The translations under genes and the position numbers were made by a program. The notes under the pieces are model-generated. The model was given only the letters and a program-made list of their open reading frames with translations, was not told the origin of the DNA and searched no databases. This document shows positions 1 to 6,106 of a stretch of DNA of 8,640 bases, piece by piece; position 1 is the stretch's first letter; the number at the start of each line of letters is the position of its first letter. The stretch comes from Deltaproteobacteria bacterium (lineage in GTDB: Bacteria > Desulfobacterota > DSM-4660 > Desulfatiglandales > HGW-15), in contig JAHECH010000138.1 in the NCBI GenBank assembly GCA_024641835.1, positions 1 to 8,640 of the forward strand, read 5' to 3'.

Positions 1-1
1 C

Positions 2-64
2 TACGATTATTGGACGCTCAATGATCAGCTTTCTGAGCTGAACAGCGCCAGTCCTCTTGCCTGA
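2..64 (+). CDS. C-terminal end of an upstream gene (partial, product unknown)
   Basis: An open plus-strand frame enters from the left edge and stops at a TGA at 62-64. Its last 20 codons read YDYWTLNDQLSELNSASPLA, which looks protein-like. The other two plus frames stop or lack such sense. Too little is present to name a product. It lies 148 bp upstream of the IorA-like gene on the same strand, so it could belong to the same transcription unit. Confidence 0.35.
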   Translation, partial: YDYWTLNDQLSELNSASPLA

Positions 65-98
65 CGCGCATGGCATTGAAACCCTATTGACCCCCCTT

Positions 99-116
99 GG
101 TAAACGGGCTTTTACC
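99..116. other. Small inverted repeat in the leader of the IorA-like gene
   Basis: GGTAAA (99-104) and TTTACC (111-116) form a perfect 6-bp stem around a 6-nt loop, CGGGCT. No T-run follows, so it is not a convincing terminator. The octamer TTGGTAAA at 97-104 overlaps the left arm and recurs at 176-183 just upstream of the next gene, so a regulatory site is possible. The rest of 65-212 shows nothing else recognisable except the Shine-Dalgarno for the gene at 213. Confidence 0.25.
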
Positions 117-212
117 CATAAGCGGGATTGCTGGACTCAGGGGGTACGGATCGAGAGCTGTGGGACGCACTCAGTTTGGTAAAGGGGGTGGGGAGGATTT
201 GGGAGGAATCTC

Positions 213-1850
213 ATGAGCAAACCTTTTACTGGAGCGGAGGCGCTCGCTCTCGGTGCTGTTGAAGCCGGCGTCTCCCTCGTGACAGGATACCCGGGAGCAC
301 CAGCCACAGCAGTAGTAAACAAAATCATGGAGCTCACGTCCCCGGAAATGGTTCAGGTGGAATGGACGAGCAATGAGAAAGTGGCCATCGAGATGGCCTT
401 TGGCGCTTCCGTAGCCGGCATGAGATCTCTATTGTGCGTGAAAAGCGTCGGCCTCAATATCGCCCTCGACCCTCTCATGGTCTTCAATCTTTCAGGATGC
501 AATGCTGGCTTTGTCATCTTCGTCGGGGATGACCCTGGAGGCTGGGGATCGCAGAATGAGCAGGATAGCAGGGCCCTCGGGATGGCCGCTCAACTCCCCG
601 TGATTGAACCGATTTCCGTAACGGATGCGCGGAAAGCGGTCAGAAAGGCTTTTCAACTTTCGGAGGATCTGGGACTTCCAGTCTTTGTGCGTTTCACCAG
701 CGCTCTCGCTGCCGCAGGTGACAACGGTTACGCGATTGCAGACATGAACGGCGATCCACTCTCTTCCTCTCAGCGGCCCTTTCAGCGCTATGTTGTTCTT
801 CCCATAGATGTTGTCCCTTTTCATCTTCGTCTCCATCAACGGCTCGAAGCCTTCCGCGTCCGCGTGGAGGAGTCTTCCTTGAACCGGGAGCATGGAGAAG
901 GACCTTATGGTGTTATTGCTTCCGGATTTGCTTATCAAAAACTCATGGACCTGATCGGGGGAAAAATCCCGGAAAGCCTCCGTGTCTTCGGTCTTGGAAC
1001 CTTTCATCCGTTGCCTCATGAAGGCATAGTAAGGTTCCTCAAAGCTGTGAAGTCCATACTGGTCCTAGAGGAGACGGATCCCCTGGCTGAAAGAGCTGTG
1101 CGGTCGTTAGCTCAGCAACATGGACTGAGCATTCCCGTTTATGGCCGTGATACGGGGCACGTGAGCAGGGCAGGTGAACTCCTTGGCCATCACATGGCCG
1201 CTTCCATGAATGCTTTTCTCCCTTCGTTGGATATAGAGGCAAAAGGGGAGCGCAGCCGAACCATGCCGAGTCGAGAGTCTCTCTGCGATGGTTGCCCTTA
1301 TGGCCCCACCTTCGATGCTCTTCGTGACATTATGATACACAAGGGAGGAAGAGAGAAATTCATCGTGGTGGGTGAGCCTGGGTGCATGGTGCGCTCCCAG
1401 TTACCCCCTTACGAGCTTCTGGATGTGAAGACCAGCCTTGGGTCGAGCATCGGCATGGCAGCCGGCATCAGCGTAAGCTTGCCGAACAGGAAGAATGTGA
1501 TTGCTCTATGCGGTGACTCGAGCTTTCTCCACTCTGATCTGAACGCTCTCATGGATGCGGTGCGGATCGGCGCAGTCATGCTCGTTCTCATCCTTGACAA
1601 CGGAACCACCGCTCTTTCCGGAGGCCAGCCTCATCCTGCCAGCCCCACGGACGCCAGGGGAAGGCCGCGGAAAGCGGTCGATCTTGCAACCCTCGCCCGT
1701 TCTGCTGGAGCAGGGCTTGTGAAAGTGACCGATCTAGACCAGAATGAGGACATTCGTTCCGCCATTGCTGCTGGAGTCGACCACAAAGGCGTTGCGGTTG
1801 TCATCGCCCGCGGCCTATGCCCGCGCTGGGTTCCAAGAAGCAAGACATGA
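213..1850 (+). CDS. IorA-like 2-oxoacid:ferredoxin oxidoreductase alpha subunit (TPP enzyme) lacking the ferredoxin domain
   Basis: The 545-residue protein resembles the alpha subunit of indolepyruvate:ferredoxin oxidoreductase, which oxidatively decarboxylates aryl-pyruvates to acyl-CoA in the cytoplasm using thiamine pyrophosphate (TPP). The N-terminal pyruvate:ferredoxin-oxidoreductase-like domain (about 6-180) opens with GAEALALGAVEAGV and TGYPGAPAT. A family-typical LCDGCPYGPTFDAL segment lies at 357-370. The C-terminal TPP domain (about 380-535) has the GDS...N signature (GDSSFLHSDLNALMDAV at 434-450, DN at 462-463) followed by TALSGGQPHP. Canonical IorA is about 600-650 residues and ends in a two-cluster ferredoxin module; this one stops at GLCPRWVPRSKT, so an electron-transfer partner must be separate. 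No IorB beta subunit is in the window. The ATG start has a GGGAGGAATCTC leader. Its stop overlaps the next start as ATGA (1847-1850), implying co-translation with the URO-D-like gene. The natural substrate is unknown. Confidence 0.88.
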   Translation: MSKPFTGAEALALGAVEAGVSLVTGYPGAPATAVVNKIMELTSPEMVQVEWTSNEKVAIEMAFGASVAGMRSLLCVKSVGLNIALDPLMVFNLSGCNAGFVIFVGDDPGGWGSQNEQDSRALGMAAQLPVIEPISVTDARKAVRKAFQLSEDLGLPVFVRFTSALAAAGDNGYAIADMNGDPLSSSQRPFQRYVVLPIDVVPFHLRLHQRLEAFRVRVEESSLNREHGEGPYGVIASGFAYQKLMDLIGGKIPESLRVFGLGTFHPLPHEGIVRFLKAVKSILVLEETDPLAERAVRSLAQQHGLSIPVYGRDTGHVSRAGELLGHHMAASMNAFLPSLDIEAKGERSRTMPSRESLCDGCPYGPTFDALRDIMIHKGGREKFIVVGEPGCMVRSQLPPYELLDVKTSLGSSIGMAAGISVSLPNRKNVIALCGDSSFLHSDLNALMDAVRIGAVMLVLILDNGTTALSGGQPHPASPTDARGRPRKAVDLATLARSAGAGLVKVTDLDQNEDIRSAIAAGVDHKGVAVVIARGLCPRWVPRSKT

Positions 1851-2821
1851 ACAGCCGACAGCGATTTCAAGAAACCATGCGCTTTGGCAGGCCTGACAGG
1901 GTCCCCTATTTTGAAGAGGGAATGAGAGAAGGTGTGATCGAAACGTGGCGTCGCCAGGGGCTTCCCCACGACGCTGACCTTTCGAAATTGTTCTCCTATG
2001 ACAAGCGGGAGGATATCGAGCCTGATCTTGATCCTCGACCTCAATTCAAGAGGTGGCCCACGGGTAGCCATGACCTGGAAAAGGTTCGCCGCCGGTTCAA
2101 TCCTGATGACCCTACACGCCTTCCGGAACATTGGGCTGAACGTGTCAAAGCCTGGAAGCACCGGGACCACATCTTGATCCTGTGGGTGCATCAGGGCTTT
2201 TTTGTCTCCATGGGTGTCGATGACTGGCAAAGATTTTCCGAGGTCATCTATTCCCTGGTGGAAAACCCTCAGCTTGTCCACGAAGTAATGGCCATTCAAG
2301 GACATCTGTCAGCTCGCCTGGCCGAGAGGGTCCTGCGGGATGTTGAAGTGGATGCTGCCCTCTTCATAGAGCCCATCGGAGGCAATGATGGCCCATTGGT
2401 CTCCCCCAAAATGTATGAGGAATTCGCCCTCAGGCATTATGAACCTGCTCTGGATGTGCTGCGGCATCACGGGGTGGGTATGATCATTTATCTTACTTTC
2501 GGAAACCCGCGGATCCTGCTCCCGAGCGTTCTTAAATGGGGCTTCAACTGCCTCTGGGCGTCCGAGGTCAACATGGAGGCCATGGATTACGGTGACATCC
2601 GCCGGGAATTCGGCCGCGACCTCCGTCTCATCGGCGGCGTTGACCTGGATGCCATTCGCTTCGGGGAGGAGGCGATTCGCCGGGAGATCGAAGAAAAGGT
2701 GCCACCCCTCCTGGAACAGGGTGGCTACATCCCCCTCGCTGATGGCCGCGTCCGGGAGGACATACCGTATGCAAACTACGTCTACTACCGCCGCCTCCTG
2801 GAGAAGGTCACGAGCAGATAG
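1847..2821 (+). CDS. Uroporphyrinogen-decarboxylase (URO-D) superfamily protein, function unknown
   Basis: I take the ATG at 1847 as start because it overlaps the preceding stop (ATGA) and gives the usual family N-terminus, MNSRQRFQETMRFGRPDRVP. The in-frame ATG at 1817 would add ten residues lying inside the upstream gene. The 324-residue product has the URO-D fold signatures: GRPDRVPYFEEG at 14-25, FIEPIGGNDGPLVSPKMYEEF (about 173-193), GGVDLDAIRFGEEAIRREI (about 263-281) and EQGGYIPLADGRVREDIPYANYVYY at the end. It lacks the heme-pathway HemE N-terminal signature, so it is not HemE. It is closer to the corrinoid-methyltransferase-like side of the superfamily. There the strand before the Gly-Asn usually carries an H-x-C zinc motif; here it reads YLTFGN (215-220), without His or Cys. 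Zinc-dependent methyl transfer is therefore doubtful. Coupling to the IorA-like gene suggests a shared catabolic pathway, which is inference. Confidence 0.82.
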   Translation: MNSRQRFQETMRFGRPDRVPYFEEGMREGVIETWRRQGLPHDADLSKLFSYDKREDIEPDLDPRPQFKRWPTGSHDLEKVRRRFNPDDPTRLPEHWAERVKAWKHRDHILILWVHQGFFVSMGVDDWQRFSEVIYSLVENPQLVHEVMAIQGHLSARLAERVLRDVEVDAALFIEPIGGNDGPLVSPKMYEEFALRHYEPALDVLRHHGVGMIIYLTFGNPRILLPSVLKWGFNCLWASEVNMEAMDYGDIRREFGRDLRLIGGVDLDAIRFGEEAIRREIEEKVPPLLEQGGYIPLADGRVREDIPYANYVYYRRLLEKVTSR

Positions 2822-2868
2822 AAAGATGCCCGCATGAAGCGCTCGATTGATCTCAGTGGACATCCTCT

Positions 2869-2973
2869 ATGAGCGCAATCGACAGCCATATCCACTGCGG
2901 TATCCAGAATATGAACTTTCCGAGGTTCTTGGACTTCGCGGAAAACGAAGGGTATGCTTCTAATTCCGGTTGA
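2869..2973 (+). pseudogene. Truncated N-terminus of an amidohydrolase (TIM-barrel metal-dependent hydrolase)
   Basis: The frame starts MSAIDSHIHCGIQNMNFPRFL. The IDSHIHCG segment is the classic N-terminal metal-binding H-x-H strand of the amidohydrolase-2 superfamily (His7 and His9), whose members are normally about 250-350 residues. Only about 28 codons look genuine (up to FAENEG, about 2952). The frame then runs into an unrelated tail, YASNSG, and a TGA at 2971-2973. No continuation of the barrel was found in other plus-strand frames downstream, so the gene appears cut by a deletion or insertion rather than by a simple frameshift. It follows the URO-D-like gene by 47 bp in the same direction and was probably once the third gene of that operon. 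No strong ribosome-binding site is visible. Confidence 0.6.
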
Positions 2974-2977
2974 TCTC

Positions 2978-3036
2978 AAGGACGTTCTCGGCTAAAATTT
3001 CATGTCTATTAGGTCAAAATCGAAGACAACGTCCTT
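2978..3036. repeat. 9-bp perfect inverted repeat just after the amidohydrolase break
   Basis: AAGGACGTT (2978-2986) and AACGTCCTT (3028-3036) are perfect reverse complements separated by 41 nt. They lie immediately downstream of the point where the amidohydrolase coding sense ends. The pair could be a chance match, a large hairpin, or the scar of the event that truncated the gene. It does not fit an integron attC site, because the RYYYAAC/GTTRRRY core boxes are absent. Confidence 0.3.
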
Positions 3037-3151
3037 TGAACCTGACAATGCAGAGTTTGTCTGGTGGAAACCTGAGTTCCACCTCCTAACTCCCCGCGTC
3101 GACTATGCTCTGACATGGTTCTATCCGGGTCATACCTTGCACTTCTCGTAG
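3002..3151 (+). CDS. Possible 49-residue small ORF or gene remnant, function unknown
   Basis: The frame begins at an ATG at 3002 and ends at TAG 3149-3151. It encodes 49 residues with a basic N-terminus (MSIRSKSK) and an aromatic-rich C-terminal half (VWWKPEFHLLTPRVDYALTWFYPGH). That composition looks more like real protein than random sequence. I do not recognise a family. There is no clear Shine-Dalgarno close to the ATG. It ends 29 bp before the preferred start of the DUF3024 gene on the same strand. It may be a genuine small protein, a leader ORF, or a fragment of a larger gene broken at the same junction that truncated the amidohydrolase. Confidence 0.25.
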   Translation: MSIRSKSKTTSFEPDNAEFVWWKPEFHLLTPRVDYALTWFYPGHTLHFS

Positions 3152-3167
3152 CTCAATCACTAGGTGC

Positions 3168-3173
3168 AGGAGG
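3168..3173 (+). promoter_or_regulatory. Shine-Dalgarno AGGAGG deciding the TTG start of the DUF3024 gene
   Basis: A perfect AGGAGG lies 7 nt before the TTG at 3181. Neither the upstream ATG at 3115 nor any other in-frame codon is so placed, which is the main reason for preferring the TTG start. Confidence 0.75.
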
Positions 3174-3180
3174 AAATAGC

Positions 3181-3525
3181 TTGGCCCTACCTGAACTCAC
3201 TAGAAGACAAGTCGAGAAGGCCTTGACTGCTTACTGCGGTGAAAGGCTTCCGGCCTACCTCCACGACAAGCTAAAGCTCGGTTTCAGATTCAGAGGAAAC
3301 CGTGTAACGCTCTACGAAGAGCGCCCTGCCTTGGCCAAGCCGGGAATGTGGATTGAGATTGTGGTGGCTCAATTCCGGTTTCAACCCCAAGACAAGGAAT
3401 GGACCCTGTACTGGGCTGACCGCAATTCCGAATGGCATCCGTATGAAGAGGTGGAGCCGAGCAAGAATTTTGAAGTTCTGCTCAAAGAGGTCCATGAGGA
3501 CCCAACCGGAATATTCTGGGGATGA
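3181..3525 (+). CDS. DUF3024 family protein (TTG start)
   Basis: The C-terminal two-thirds match the DUF3024 pattern: an AYCGERLPAYLHDKLKLGFR opening, RGNRVTLYEERPAL, then WTLYWADRNSEWHPYEE and the terminal DPTGIFWG. These are small cytoplasmic-looking proteins of unknown function, usually about 110-120 residues. I choose the TTG at 3181 as start. It lies 7 nt after a perfect AGGAGG (3168-3173) and gives MALPELTRRQVEKAL, the normal family N-terminus, for a 114-residue product. The in-frame ATG at 3115 would add 22 residues, overlaps the small ORF ending at 3151 and lacks an equally good ribosome site. The gene stands alone between the amidohydrolase break and the convergent minus-strand genes, 46 bp from the stop of the next gene, with no terminator hairpin between them. 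Confidence 0.8.
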   Translation: MALPELTRRQVEKALTAYCGERLPAYLHDKLKLGFRFRGNRVTLYEERPALAKPGMWIEIVVAQFRFQPQDKEWTLYWADRNSEWHPYEEVEPSKNFEVLLKEVHEDPTGIFWG

Positions 3526-3571
3526 GGACAGGGTTTGGATGGGATCGCAGAGCATGGGATGGACAGAGAGG

Positions 3572-4867
3572 CTAAATCAAGTTCTCCAGGTCGCGGTCAT
3601 TGAGTTTCACTTTCGAGTCTCTGTAAGAGAGGTCTACTTTTAGAGAATCATCGCTTTGGCTGTAGACACTGATATTCTTATCATTGAGCGTAACAATAGC
3701 GGATACGATTTTGTCAAAAGACTCTCTTTGCATGCGGTAAATGAACTTCATGATGCGACTGAAATCTGTGGCGCTAAGACGCAGGTCAGCTTCACTCTCC
3801 GTAACCGGGTTATGAAACTCCAGCTTGCCAGCCAAATTTACCGATGAGCCGAGAATGTTGAGAGAGCAGCGCTCCACGTTCGCGACGGTTTTGTTATCTC
3901 CTAATTTTGTCCTGAGGATCTCGAAGTAGTTTGTTTTTTTCGAGTCTGTGGCGTACTCCTCCTTTAAGAACAAACCATTCTTAACGGTAAGCAAGATGTC
4001 GACATCCTTGCTCACTGTCCTGTCCGATGTCCCAACATTACTCACCTTGAAGGAAAGATCAGCATCGCCCAAAGAGAAGCGAGGGTCTTCTTTCCACTCT
4101 CCACCTCGGAAATTAAAGGAAACCTCCATCCCTCGGATTACCAATATATCCAGCCCCCCAGTATCCAAAGAGCTGTCATTCACTTTGAGCTTCGCGCTGA
4201 AGCCGTTATTCTCTTCTACCTCAATCACACAACCATTCAGCGCTATTTTCGAATCCCTAACATACACAAGGGCGTTGAAGGGTTGGGTGATGAAATGCTT
4301 CTTGGAGAGATCCAGTTCAAAATTCACTTGATCAACAAGTTTCAGGCTGCCTCGACCTCCCTCATCGGCTAGAGAGAGTCCATGAATAGAGCCGTGGTAT
4401 CGGCTCAATCCTCCAAGAAAAGAGAAGCTCACATTCTGGAACTTCAGTGCTGCGCCGTCGGTTGACGCATAAGCCAAAGAGCTTCTCAAAACCCTTTCAA
4501 ACTGCTTATGCATGGAATGCTTCCATTCGTAAAAACCTGCCGAAAGAAACAAGAGGGCAATACCAGCTATGGAGAGCCCTATTTTGAAGCTCTTTTTCTG
4601 AAAAAGGGCTCTATTTATCAGAGTCTTGCCATGAACTCCGCTGGAGTCAGTTTTCTCCCCGCCAGACGAAGAAAATTCTTTCTTTTCTTCGTGTAAAACT
4701 ACGACCCCCTGCATCCGTTTTGCCCTGTCCTTAATTGGGTCGCCGGACGCCTTGACGATTGTGAAGGCACGCCCGCATTTCTTGCACGTGGGCCTGATCT
4801 CCTCTTCAGGGAGCTTTTCCAGAGGAACATCATAAGTCGCGTAGCAATTTGGACAGGAGACACGCAT
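3572..4867 (-). CDS. Zinc-ribbon / single-TM envelope protein with a large exported domain
   Basis: This 431-residue protein begins with an MJ0042-type zinc ribbon, MRVSCPNCYATYDVP...PTCKKCGRAF, with Cys5, Cys8, Cys28 and Cys31 as the four probable zinc ligands. A charged linker (about 41-95) leads to one hydrophobic segment at about 97-114 (IGLSIAGIALLFLSAGFY). The remaining ~315 residues are beta-rich and Asp/Ser-rich, with alternating patterns such as VRDSKIALNGCVIEVEE and LNILGSSVNLAGKLEF. These recall AsmA/DUF748-like lipid-transfer or scaffold proteins, but I cannot assign a family firmly. The expected topology is a cytoplasmic zinc ribbon with the large domain outside the inner membrane. 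Similar zinc-ribbon plus TM architectures are common in Desulfobacterota and Myxococcota. The gene starts 19 bp after the stop of the secreted-protein gene at 4887, so the two form one operon and may act together in the envelope. Confidence 0.72.
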   Translation of the reverse strand: MRVSCPNCYATYDVPLEKLPEEEIRPTCKKCGRAFTIVKASGDPIKDRAKRMQGVVVLHEEKKEFSSSGGEKTDSSGVHGKTLINRALFQKKSFKIGLSIAGIALLFLSAGFYEWKHSMHKQFERVLRSSLAYASTDGAALKFQNVSFSFLGGLSRYHGSIHGLSLADEGGRGSLKLVDQVNFELDLSKKHFITQPFNALVYVRDSKIALNGCVIEVEENNGFSAKLKVNDSSLDTGGLDILVIRGMEVSFNFRGGEWKEDPRFSLGDADLSFKVSNVGTSDRTVSKDVDILLTVKNGLFLKEEYATDSKKTNYFEILRTKLGDNKTVANVERCSLNILGSSVNLAGKLEFHNPVTESEADLRLSATDFSRIMKFIYRMQRESFDKIVSAIVTLNDKNISVYSQSDDSLKVDLSYRDSKVKLNDRDLENLI

Positions 4868-4886
4868 ATGAACTGTCTTTCCCGAG

Positions 4887-5642
4887 TTATTGTTGCTCCG
4901 GCTGAGGCCTTTCCCTGAGGAAAATCTCTGTCAAGGTTTTTATTTTCCCCTCCCTCAGCTGGGCAGGAGTCAGTTTCGCAGTTGAACGAGAGCTTTCTGT
5001 CTCGGATTTTGCCACTACATTCTTTCTTTCCACAGATCCTATTTTGAGTGAACCGATTTGATTTTCCAAGTTTCCTTTTGTGAACTCCAATCGCTTTTTC
5101 AGGACAGCAGTGTCCCCGGCAGGAACTCTCGATTCCGACAGCACATCGACCTGGTCAATAATGTTTCCTTGTTCATCTCTCAGGGCCACGATGGCACTGA
5201 CTTCGCAAGAGTCCCCTCTGTTCATCACGTCAAACAAAATGACATAGTGGCTGGGCTGGATGTCCGAGGAGGATCTGCTTCCGGGATGGTCATACGTTGG
5301 ACCCCTCTCGTCTTCACGAACCATGCGCAGGTTCGATAGGATGATGTTCTCATCTCGGTATACCTGACCCGGATGGAAGAGGATGATCGTTTCTCCTTCA
5401 CGTCTCTTGAACTTGGGAAATGTCTTTTCGAGGTCGATCATCCGCAGGGGCACGGACATGCTTCCCCCAAAATTTCGACATACCGCTCTGGTTCCTTCGA
5501 GCACTCCTATCTGACATCGTATCGGTTCGCCATTCTTCAAATAAATGACCTTGACGGGGTCAAAAACGTCCTCACCGAAAGCATTGGATGTAAGCAATAC
5601 AAACAAAAGGAGGACACAGAAGGAAAGAAAAACTTTTTTCAT
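4887..5642 (-). CDS. Secreted/periplasmic protein of unknown function
   Basis: The 251-residue product starts MKKVFLSFCVLLLFVLLTSNAFG, a typical Sec signal peptide ending near residue 21-23; there is no lipobox cysteine. An early segment, VIYLKNGEPIRCQIGVLEG (about 32-50), resembles the short beta-rich YLKNG modules common in exported deltaproteobacterial proteins. The middle (about 132-200) has the feel of an FxLYD-like Ig fold: YVILFDVMNRGD, an alternating VSAIVALRDEQGNIIDQVDV run, then SRVPAGDTAVLKKRLEF. Cys43, Cys55 and Cys146 are the mature cysteines. The C-terminus is basic and polar. An AGGAAG sits 9 nt before the ATG. It is the first gene of a two-gene unit with the zinc-ribbon membrane protein, so a shared envelope role is likely. 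No enzymatic motif was seen. Confidence 0.72.
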   Translation of the reverse strand: MKKVFLSFCVLLLFVLLTSNAFGEDVFDPVKVIYLKNGEPIRCQIGVLEGTRAVCRNFGGSMSVPLRMIDLEKTFPKFKRREGETIILFHPGQVYRDENIILSNLRMVREDERGPTYDHPGSRSSSDIQPSHYVILFDVMNRGDSCEVSAIVALRDEQGNIIDQVDVLSESRVPAGDTAVLKKRLEFTKGNLENQIGSLKIGSVERKNVVAKSETESSRSTAKLTPAQLREGKIKTLTEIFLRERPQPEQQ

Positions 5643-5873
5643 TTCCCAGATCTTCCTCAGACTTGCGCATTTTCAGGGAACAATTACGGAAACCCAGTTA
5701 GTGCGCATTATCTCTGCAAGGCTCATACCAGCTCTTCTCCAGAACCCTGTCTTCTTGGACGGCGGACTTTTCGCAATAATTTTGAAATGTTGCGTTACAT
5801 TTGCAGCAAGGCTAGCTCCATAAGGGAAGAGCAAAAATTGTCTCCTGCTCGCCGATTTTGGGAAAGCCAAGAG
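5643..5873. other. Gene-free stretch upstream of the minus-strand envelope operon
   Basis: I see no convincing gene here. A minus-strand frame of 85 codons crosses it (5673-5930), but it runs into the palindromic repeat, has no good ribosome site and shows no family sense. The region should contain the promoter of the operon starting at 5642; no clear -35/-10 pair was identified. Confidence 0.4.
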
Positions 5874-6028
5874 TGATGACTTCGCAAAAATCGCCAATGT
5901 GGACGGCACAGTAAAAAGCTCCAGTTGCAAGGCGCGCGAATCTTGAGGAATGAGGCGTACATAGAAGTACGCCGCAATGACGAAAGATGAAGCGCAACGC
6001 CGCAGATGGACTTTTTACGAAGCCGTCA
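5874..6028. repeat. Long imperfect-palindrome intergenic repeat (REP/MITE-like)
   Basis: The outer ends are imperfect inverted repeats: TGATGACTTCGCAAAAATC at the left and CTTTTTACGAAGCCGTCA (6011-6028) at the right, whose reverse complement reads TGACGGCTTCGTAAAAAG. The centre has a perfect stem, GGCGTAC (5954-5960) and GTACGCC (5967-5973), around a 6-nt loop, ATAGAA. The arms between also pair over about 50 nt with mismatches, and a second GTAAAAAG motif lies in the left arm at about 5911. Elements with such ends are, to my recollection, frequent in Desulfobacterota intergenic DNA; that is memory, not a search. It encodes nothing and could mark transcript ends between the two minus-strand operons. 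Confidence 0.6.
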
Positions 6029-6042
6029 AGGGTAAAGCACTT

Positions 6043-6061
6043 TGGTGACGATACTTCACCA
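6043..6061. other. Small hairpin after the selenoprotein gene
   Basis: TGGTGA (6043-6048) and TCACCA (6056-6061) form a perfect 6-bp stem with a 7-nt loop. It lies 46 bp beyond the stop of the minus-strand gene ending at 6107. No T-run follows on the minus strand, so if it ends transcription it is a weak or Rho-assisted terminator. Confidence 0.2.
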
Positions 6062-6106
6062 CTGCTTCCTTATCCTGAATTCCTAAGAAACGGAGCGGAG
6101 TTGGGG

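Noticed and set aside
492..1019. Minus-strand frame of 175 codons
   Set aside because: Shadow of the IorA-like gene with no domain sense.
1631..2305. Minus-strand frame of 224 codons
   Set aside because: It is the antisense shadow of the IorA-like and URO-D-like genes, both of which have strong family motifs.
2309..2863. Minus-strand frame of 184 codons
   Set aside because: Antisense of the URO-D-like gene; no recognisable motif.
2971..2973. TGA ending the amidohydrolase fragment read as selenocysteine
   Set aside because: The frame after it reaches a TAG within about 13 codons and shows no amidohydrolase sense, and no suitable stem-loop follows.
2978..3040. Integron attC site at the amidohydrolase break
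   Set aside because: An inverted repeat is present, but the RYYYAAC and GTTRRRY core boxes are not, and there is no array of cassettes.
5673..5930. Minus-strand frame of 85 codons upstream of the secreted-protein gene
   Set aside because: It starts within the palindromic repeat, lacks a ribosome site and has no family resemblance.
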